A DNA stretch of 64,000 nt, from NCBI RefSeq assembly GCF_042647465.1, contig NZ_JBHRVN010000007.1; one strand, given 5' to 3'. Source of the DNA: Wagnerdoeblera intermedia (GTDB taxonomy: Bacteria; Pseudomonadota; Alphaproteobacteria; Rhodobacterales; Rhodobacteraceae). This document shows, piece after piece, positions 58,763-64,000 of this stretch (its first letter is position 1; each line of letters starts with the position of its first letter). The notes beneath the pieces were generated by a model. It had not been told where the DNA came from and did not search any database. It saw nothing but the letters and a program-made list of their open reading frames with translations. The translations under genes were made by a program, and so were the position numbers.

Positions 58763-61700
58763 ATGCGCTTTAACCTCTCAGACTGGGCGCTGAAGCACCG
58801 CTCGCTGGTGTGGTATCTTCTCCTGGTCTCGCTCCTGGCGGGGGCCTTTTCCTACACCCGACTCGGGCGTGAAGAAGATCCGGCCTTTACCATCCGCACC
58901 ATGGTGATCCAGGGCGTGCTGCCCGGGGCCACCACCAGCGAAACCGCAGCCCAGGTCACGGACCGGATTGAGAAAAAGCTCCAGGAGCTTGGCTCAAAAC
59001 TGCACACCCGATCGGTGACGCAGCCGGGGCTGTCGATTGTCTATCTCGATCTCTTTGACGAGACCCCGGCGGAGAAGGTTCAGGAAACCTGGCTGCGGGT
59101 GCGTGCCATGATGGCCGATCTTCAGCCCCAGATGCCCGCCGAGTTTCGCGGTTTTGGCTTTGAAGACAGTTTCGGCGATGTCTATGGCTCGGTCTATGCG
59201 CTGACCTCGGATGGCTTCACCCCGCGCGAGATGCGCGATACCGCCGAAGAGATCCGCTCGGAGATCCTGTCGATCCGCCAGGCAGGGAAGGTCAATCTGA
59301 TCGGAGCCCGCGATCCGGCGATCTATATTGAGTTTTCGGCGCGCCGCCTCGCGGCCAATGGCATCGACAAAGCGGCGGTTCTGGATGAACTCGCCGCGCA
59401 GAACACCATCGTGCCCGCGGGCGTCATCGACACCGGCGAAGAGCGCATTCTGGTGCGCAACGACAGCCATTTCACCTCTGCGGCAGAGATTGCCGCTGTG
59501 CCGCTGCGGTCCGGCGATGTGTGGTTTCGGCTGAGCGATGTGGCGACGGTGCGCGAAGGCTATGTGACGCCGCCGGAAAAGCTGTTCCGCTTCAACGGTC
59601 AGGAGGCCATTGGGCTGGCTGTGGGCATGCGAGAGGGCGAGAACGTTCAGGATTTCGGCGCCGCCCTTGATGCGGCCATGACGCGGGTCGCTGCCGGTCT
59701 GCCCCATGGGCTGGAGCTGCACCGCGTGGCCGATCAGCCCCATGTGGTCACGGAGGCGGTGGGCCATTTCATCCAGGCGCTGGTCGAGGCTGTGGTCATC
59801 GTCCTGGCGGTCAGCTTTGTGTCGCTGGGTCTGCGGGCCGGGCTTGTGGTGACGCTTTCGATCCCGCTGGTTCTGGCGCTGACATTCGTGGTGATGGATA
59901 TCTGGGGGCTCACCCTGCAGCGGGTGTCGCTGGGGGCGCTGATCATCGCGCTCGGGCTTCTGGTTGATGATGCGATGATCGCGATTGAGACCATGATTTC
60001 GCGGCTCGAAGCGGGCGATAAGATCGAAAAAGCCGCCTCTTTTGCCTGGACCTCGATTGCCTTTCCAATGCTGACCGGCACCCTTGTTACCGTGGCGGGT
60101 TTCATTCCGATCGGGCTGAACAGTTCCAAGGCGGGGGAATTTACCTTCTCGCTTTTCGTGGTGATCGCGGTCTCGCTGATGCTGTCCTGGGTGGTGGCGG
60201 TCTTTTTTGCGCCGCTGCTGGGAGCGGCCTTTCTGCCCAAAACCATGGCGCATCAGAGTGTTGAGCCGGGGCGGATGCGGCGTGGCTTTGACCGCGCGCT
60301 GGACTGGTCGATGCGCCATCCGCTCGCGATTGTGGCGGTGACGCTGCTGGCCACCGCGCTGTCGGTTGGCGGGATGCGCTTTGTGGAGCAGCAGTTTTTC
60401 CCGCCCTCAGACCGGACGGAACTGATCGTGGATGTGGCGCTGCCCGCCAATGCCTCGATCGATGCCACCGACCACGCGCTGAAACTGCTGGAGGCCGAGC
60501 TTTCCACCCGCGATGAAGTGCGGTTCTGGTCCACCCATGTCGGTGAGACCGCGCCGCGCTTTATCCTGTCTTACGATGTCCAGGCACCGGGGCGGAACAT
60601 CGGGCAGATTGTCATTCAGACCCATGATCTGGACGCCCGTGATGCCCTGCGTGCCCATCTTGAGGGCTTTGTCCGTGAGGCGCTGCCCGGCACCGATGTG
60701 CTGATCAAACTGCTGGAGATCGGCCCGCCGGTGGGCAAGCCGGTGCAATATCGCGTCTCGGGGCCGGATGCGGATCTGCTGCATGAAAAGGCGATGGATC
60801 TGGCGTCGCTTCTCAACCGTGATCCGCGGCTGACGAATATCTCGCTCGACTGGGGTGTTCCCGCGCGGATGGTGGAACTGAAGATCGACCACAGCCGCTT
60901 GCGCCGCCTTGGGCTGACGCAAAAGGACATCTCCTCGGCGCTGCAGGTGCTTTTTGCCGGGGCGGAAATCACGGCGCTGCGCGATGACACCTATCTGGTG
61001 CCGGTAATCGCGCGCGGCGATGACCGCGACCGGCGCAGCCTCTCCAGCCTTGCGGCGCTGCAGATTGCCACGCCCTCAGGCGATGCCATTCCGCTTTTGA
61101 GTTTTGCGACCCTCGACTGGTCCTCGGAGCAGCCCCTGATGATGACCCGCGACCGGGCGCTGACGATCACCGTCAAAGCCTCGATCGCCGATCGCACGCA
61201 GCCCGCCACCATCGCGAAAGATCTTGCTAAACAGATCAAAGCAATGCGTGAGGCGCTGCCCCATGGCTATGAGCTGGCGCTCGGCGGCTCCGAGGAATCG
61301 AGTGCCGAGAGTAAGGCGCCGATCATCGCGGTGGTGCCGGTCATGCTGCTGATCCTGGTGACGCTTGTGATGGTTCAGATGCAGAGTTTCCGGCTGACCT
61401 TCATTGTGATGATGGCGGCCCCTCCGGGTCTGATCGGGGTGGTGGCGGCGCTTTTGCTGTCGGGCAAACCCCTGGGCTTTGTGGCGATTCTGGGCGTTCT
61501 GGCATTGATGGGGATTCTGATCCGCAACTCGGTCATTCTGGTGCATGAAATCTCCGTGCAGCGCGAGGCGGGCGTTCCCGCCTGGGAGGCGGTGCGCCAT
61601 GCCTCACAAAGCCGGGCGCGGCCGATCCTGCTGACGGCGGCTGCGGCAAGTTTTGCGCTGATCCCGATTGCGCGGCAGGTGTTCTGGGGGCCGATGGCCT

Positions 61701-61810
61701 ATGGCATGATGGGCGGCATTATCGTCGGCACCCTGGTGACGCTGCTGTTCATCCCGGCGCTTTACTGCCTTGTGATGCGGGTCCGGCCGGAGGCGGCACC
61801 TGCCGCTTAA
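58763..61810 (+). CDS. RND efflux permease (acriflavine-resistance superfamily)
   Basis: A 1015-residue inner-membrane exporter. The start MRFNLSDWALKHRSLVWYLLLVSLLAGAFSY leads to the first porter domain. The TM4 proton-relay aspartates are in LIIALGLLVDDAMIAIETMI, followed by the TM5-6 loop and the second half with MGILIRNSVILVHEI. It belongs to a branch distinct from the AcrB-like permease at 34465. No outer-membrane factor is encoded here, so it must borrow a TolC-type channel from elsewhere. It ends four bases into the convergent modC gene. Confidence 0.92.
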   Translation: MRFNLSDWALKHRSLVWYLLLVSLLAGAFSYTRLGREEDPAFTIRTMVIQGVLPGATTSETAAQVTDRIEKKLQELGSKLHTRSVTQPGLSIVYLDLFDETPAEKVQETWLRVRAMMADLQPQMPAEFRGFGFEDSFGDVYGSVYALTSDGFTPREMRDTAEEIRSEILSIRQAGKVNLIGARDPAIYIEFSARRLAANGIDKAAVLDELAAQNTIVPAGVIDTGEERILVRNDSHFTSAAEIAAVPLRSGDVWFRLSDVATVREGYVTPPEKLFRFNGQEAIGLAVGMREGENVQDFGAALDAAMTRVAAGLPHGLELHRVADQPHVVTEAVGHFIQALVEAVVIVLAVSFVSLGLRAGLVVTLSIPLVLALTFVVMDIWGLTLQRVSLGALIIALGLLVDDAMIAIETMISRLEAGDKIEKAASFAWTSIAFPMLTGTLVTVAGFIPIGLNSSKAGEFTFSLFVVIAVSLMLSWVVAVFFAPLLGAAFLPKTMAHQSVEPGRMRRGFDRALDWSMRHPLAIVAVTLLATALSVGGMRFVEQQFFPPSDRTELIVDVALPANASIDATDHALKLLEAELSTRDEVRFWSTHVGETAPRFILSYDVQAPGRNIGQIVIQTHDLDARDALRAHLEGFVREALPGTDVLIKLLEIGPPVGKPVQYRVSGPDADLLHEKAMDLASLLNRDPRLTNISLDWGVPARMVELKIDHSRLRRLGLTQKDISSALQVLFAGAEITALRDDTYLVPVIARGDDRDRRSLSSLAALQIATPSGDAIPLLSFATLDWSSEQPLMMTRDRALTITVKASIADRTQPATIAKDLAKQIKAMREALPHGYELALGGSEESSAESKAPIIAVVPVMLLILVTLVMVQMQSFRLTFIVMMAAPPGLIGVVAALLLSGKPLGFVAILGVLALMGILIRNSVILVHEISVQREAGVPAWEAVRHASQSRARPILLTAAAASFALIPIARQVFWGPMAYGMMGGIIVGTLVTLLFIPALYCLVMRVRPEAAPAA

Positions 61811-62868
61811 TCGCCGCTGAGAAGCGAGGCGGCTTTCACAATGGCAAAGACCTGCCCGCCGGGGCGCAGATCCAGGGCTGCGGCAGAGCGGGCGGTGATC
61901 CGGGCCGGGATCACCCCGCCCCCGGTCGCCATCCGCACCATGACCTCTGCCTCTGAGATCGGGGTGAGGTTCAGGATGCGGGCCGGCAGCACATTGAGTG
62001 CGGATATCCCCTGCGGCAGCTCGCGGGCGATCATCACATCGCGGGCGGGGATCTGAAGGCGCATCTGCCGACCCTCGGCCAGCGGCGCGCCCGGCAGCCA
62101 GAGCGGCGTGCCCTCCGCGAGGCGGAGTTTATTGAGACCATCCGCGCTGCGCCCCGTGACCTGCACCTGCAGCACCGCCGCCGCGCGGTCGAGCGACAGG
62201 CCCGGGGAGGCACCCGACAGCACCTCCCCGAGCGGTCCCGCGCCGGTCACTTTGCCCTCCTTCATCAGCACAAGGGTGGTGGCCAGCCGGGCCACTTCCT
62301 CCAGCGAGTGGCTGATATAAAGGATCGGCAGACCGGCCTCGTCGCGCAGCCGCTCGAGCCAGGGCAGAATCTCACCGCGCCGCGCCGCATCAAGCGCCGA
62401 GAGCGGCTCATCCATCAGCAGAAAATCCGGCTGCGACAGCAGCGCCCGCCCGATGGCGACCCGCTGCTGCTCTCCGCCTGAAAGCGCGCCAGGACGGCGG
62501 CTCAGAAGGTGGGTGATCCCCAGCATGTCGCAGACCCGCTCTGCCTCAGCTGCCGGGGCGCGTCCCGCGCCATAGCGCAGGTTCTGCGCCACGCTGAGAT
62601 GCGGAAACAGGCGCGGCTCCTGGAAGACGCAGCCCATGCGGCGGTGACGCGGTGCGATATGGACCCCGGCGGATCGGTCAAAAAGCGCCTTACCCGCCAG
62701 GCGGATATGCCCAGCATCGGGTTGCAGAAGGCCCGCAATTGCCTGAAATATCGTGCTTTTTCCTGAGCCTGATGGCCCGAAAAGCGCCGTGACCCCGGCA
62801 GGGGCGCTGAAAGCCGCCTCAAGGTGAAAGGCCCCGAAGCTGTGGCGGATATCGACCTCCAGCGTCAT
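61807..62868 (-). CDS. modC: Molybdate ABC transporter ATP-binding protein ModC
   Basis: A 353-residue ATPase of the molybdate/tungstate importer. Walker A is FGPSGSGKSTIFQAIAG, the signature LSGGEQQRVAIGRALL, Walker B FLLMDEPLSALD, and the switch ISHSLEEVARLA. The ModC-typical feature is the C-terminal Mop/TOBE domain (about residues 285-350: ISALNVLPARILNLTPISEAEV, ARITARSAAALDLRPGGQVFAIVKA), which binds the oxyanion. It overlaps the modB stop by four bases. Confidence 0.93.
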   Translation of the reverse strand: MTLEVDIRHSFGAFHLEAAFSAPAGVTALFGPSGSGKSTIFQAIAGLLQPDAGHIRLAGKALFDRSAGVHIAPRHRRMGCVFQEPRLFPHLSVAQNLRYGAGRAPAAEAERVCDMLGITHLLSRRPGALSGGEQQRVAIGRALLSQPDFLLMDEPLSALDAARRGEILPWLERLRDEAGLPILYISHSLEEVARLATTLVLMKEGKVTGAGPLGEVLSGASPGLSLDRAAAVLQVQVTGRSADGLNKLRLAEGTPLWLPGAPLAEGRQMRLQIPARDVMIARELPQGISALNVLPARILNLTPISEAEVMVRMATGGGVIPARITARSAAALDLRPGGQVFAIVKAASLLSGD

Positions 62869-63563
62869 TGCCCCGAGATCCTTTTGTGCATCCGCCGCGC
62901 CAGCACTTCTGACATCAGCAGCGCCACCATGGCCAGCGCCACTGAGATCATCACCAGCCGCGCCGCTGCGCCATCACTGCCGGGAACCTGCAGCAGGCTG
63001 TAGATCGCCGAGGGCAGCGTCTGGGTCTGACCGGGGATATTGGAGACAAAGGTGATCGTGGCCCCAAATTCCCCAAGCGCCTTGGCGAAGGCCAGGATGG
63101 CCCCGGCCAGAATCCCCGGCGCGGCAAGGGGCAGGGTGATGGTGAGAAAAATCCGCACAGGCCCTGCGCCTAAGGTGGCGGCAGCGGCCTCAAGCTTCGG
63201 ATCCGCCGCCTCCAGGCTGAGGCGGATGGCGCGGACCAGCAGCGGAAAGGCCATGACGGCCGCCGCAAGGGCCGCACCGGTCCATTGAAAGGCAAAGGTA
63301 AATCCCGTCAGCTCGTAAAGCGGCGCGCCGATCAGGCCCCGGCGGCCAAAGGCCATCAGCAGCAGCCAGCCCGTCACCACCGGCGGCAGGATCAGCGGCA
63401 GATGGACCAGCCCGTTCAGAAGCTGCCGCCCCGGAAACTCGCAGCGTGCCAGCACGAAGGCCACCGCAATCCCCGGCGGCAGGCTGCAGAGCATGGCCCA
63501 GAAGGCCACCTTCAGGCTGAGCCAGACCGCTGCGGCCTGATCGGGCGTCAGCCAGTCGCTCAT
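62865..63563 (-). CDS. modB: Molybdate ABC transporter permease ModB
   Basis: A 232-residue permease with five to six helices (AVWLSLKVAFWAMLCSLPPGIAVAF, LVHLPLILPPVVTGWLLLMAF and others). The EAA-type loop is AAATLGAGPVRIFLTITLPLAAPGILAGAILAFAKALGEFGAT, where ALGEFGAT is characteristic of ModB/CysT permeases. The ATG at 63563 (MSDWLTPDQAAAVWLSLKV) is chosen over the open upstream frame, which is low-complexity and lacks a signal. No modA gene precedes it: the upstream DNA encodes a divergent exporter. Confidence 0.92.
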   Translation of the reverse strand: MSDWLTPDQAAAVWLSLKVAFWAMLCSLPPGIAVAFVLARCEFPGRQLLNGLVHLPLILPPVVTGWLLLMAFGRRGLIGAPLYELTGFTFAFQWTGAALAAAVMAFPLLVRAIRLSLEAADPKLEAAAATLGAGPVRIFLTITLPLAAPGILAGAILAFAKALGEFGATITFVSNIPGQTQTLPSAIYSLLQVPGSDGAAARLVMISVALAMVALLMSEVLARRMHKRISGQ

Positions 63564-63755
63564 GCGCGGCGCTCGGGCGTGGGGAGGGGGATGGTCAAAG
63601 GCGGCTCCGGCAGTCTGTCGCGCCCCGCGGGGGGCGTCTGCCGCGACTTTCCGCGAGGCGGGCTGCGGGCGCAAGTCTCTGCGCTGTCGCAAGTGCCGGG
63701 CTCTGGCCTTTTCCGCAGGCGGCTGCAACAGAGAGGCGGTAAAAAGGAGACCGCA

Positions 63756-64000
63756 GTGTTTGAAGTCAGCCTTGAGATTGTCGCGCTGCTGCTCCTTGCG
63801 TCAGTGCTGAGCGGCTTTATCGATTCCATCGCCGGGGGCGGGGGCCTTGTCACCATGCCCGCGCTGATGCTGGCCGGGGCCTCTCCGGTTGAGGCGCTGG
63901 CCACCAATAAGCTGCAGGGCAGTTTCGGCACGGCCACGTCTGCGGTATCTTATGCGCGGGCGGGGCATGTGAACCCGCGAGAGCAGCTGGGGCTCGCGCT
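63756..64000 (+). CDS. TSUP-family transporter (TauE/SafE/YfcA type), 5' part only
   Basis: The first 81 residues of a membrane transporter that continues past the window. The GTG at 63756 follows AAAAAGGAGACC. The N-terminus (VFEVSLEIVALLLLASVLSG) is followed by FIDSIAGGGGLVTMPALMLAG and LATNKLQGSFGTATSAVSYAR, the characteristic first half-repeat of the sulfite/sulfoacetate exporter family. It diverges from modB across a 192-base gap. Substrates of this family include sulfur-containing anions, but this branch (YfcA-like) is uncharacterised. Confidence 0.85.
   Translation, partial: MFEVSLEIVALLLLASVLSGFIDSIAGGGGLVTMPALMLAGASPVEALATNKLQGSFGTATSAVSYARAGHVNPREQLGLA

Noticed and set aside
58994..60319. 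441-residue minus-strand frame opposite the second RND permease
   Set aside because: It is His/Arg/Gln-rich, antisense to a clearly coding gene and without domain features, so it is a shadow frame.
1..64000. CRISPR arrays, tRNA or rRNA genes
   Set aside because: No regularly spaced repeats, cloverleaf-like sequences or rRNA motifs were recognised on reading the intergenic regions. Dedicated searches were not possible.

Overview
The window is high-GC DNA from an alphaproteobacterium, most likely a member of the Rhodobacterales (Paracoccus/Rhodobacter-like). The case rests on a DUF2585 membrane protein, the opgG-opgH pair, a DnaA-domain-I replication-type protein, a DUF1612/RHE_PE00001-like protein, and an intergenic hairpin followed by the tail TATTTTGAAAAAGCCAAAG, of a kind I associate with this order. 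No rRNA, tRNA or CRISPR array was seen.

Layout. 0-5.7 kb: an SsuABC/TauABC-type ABC importer operon with a hormone-sensitive-lipase-type esterase, next to an NtaA/SnaA/DszA-type FMN monooxygenase and a DUF2585 protein. 6.1-23.5 kb: a mobile-element island. Two almost identical 1671-bp IS1380-family elements lie in inverted orientation around about 8.6 kb. That segment carries a truncated IS110 gene, a decayed hybrid sensor kinase cut off by an IS6-family element, a secreted ClpP-like/PAN-domain protein, a Tat-exported GH3 hexosaminidase and a HigBA/RelE-type toxin-antitoxin pair. Beyond the second IS1380 copy come an AT-richer gltS gene and then IS4-, IS5- and IS110-family elements side by side. 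24-29.4 kb: a 5'-truncated polysaccharide flippase, a nitroreductase, an aldo/keto reductase, and a divergent pair of plasmid-replication-flavoured proteins (DUF1612-like and DnaA-domain-I-like).

29.5-38.7 kb: osmoregulated periplasmic glucan genes opgG and opgH (opgH split from its N-terminal segment by one in-frame TGA), a DUF475/TerC-like membrane protein, two strong terminators, and an AcrAB-type RND pump whose permease has a one-base frameshift near its start. 38.8-47.2 kb: a tightly overlapping minus-strand operon with a branched-chain-type ABC importer (livK, livG, livF, livH, livM), an alpha/beta hydrolase, a TetR regulator, an acyl-CoA ligase and two MaoC-like hotdog proteins. It looks like uptake, CoA activation and hydration of an organic acid. 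47.3-49.5 kb: a glutathione S-transferase and a fused dioxygenase-esterase equivalent to MhqO+MhqD. 49.6-55.8 kb: a tctCBA tripartite carboxylate transporter converging on a two-gene FAD dehydrogenase/ThDP enzyme operon. 56-61.8 kb: a TetR-controlled RND pump with two adaptor subunits. 61.8-64 kb: modC and modB without modA, divergent from a TSUP/TauE-type exporter that runs off the end.

Three apparent frameshifts each come down to one extra base in a six-base homopolymer (two in the hybrid kinase, one in acrB), and opgH has one in-frame stop. These are either decay or sequencing error and should be resolved before the genes are called dead. The least conventional parts are the ClpP-like/PAN fusion, the MhqO-MhqD fusion, the catalytic-plus-noncatalytic MaoC pair in the acid-uptake operon, and the divergent DnaA-domain/DUF1612 locus.
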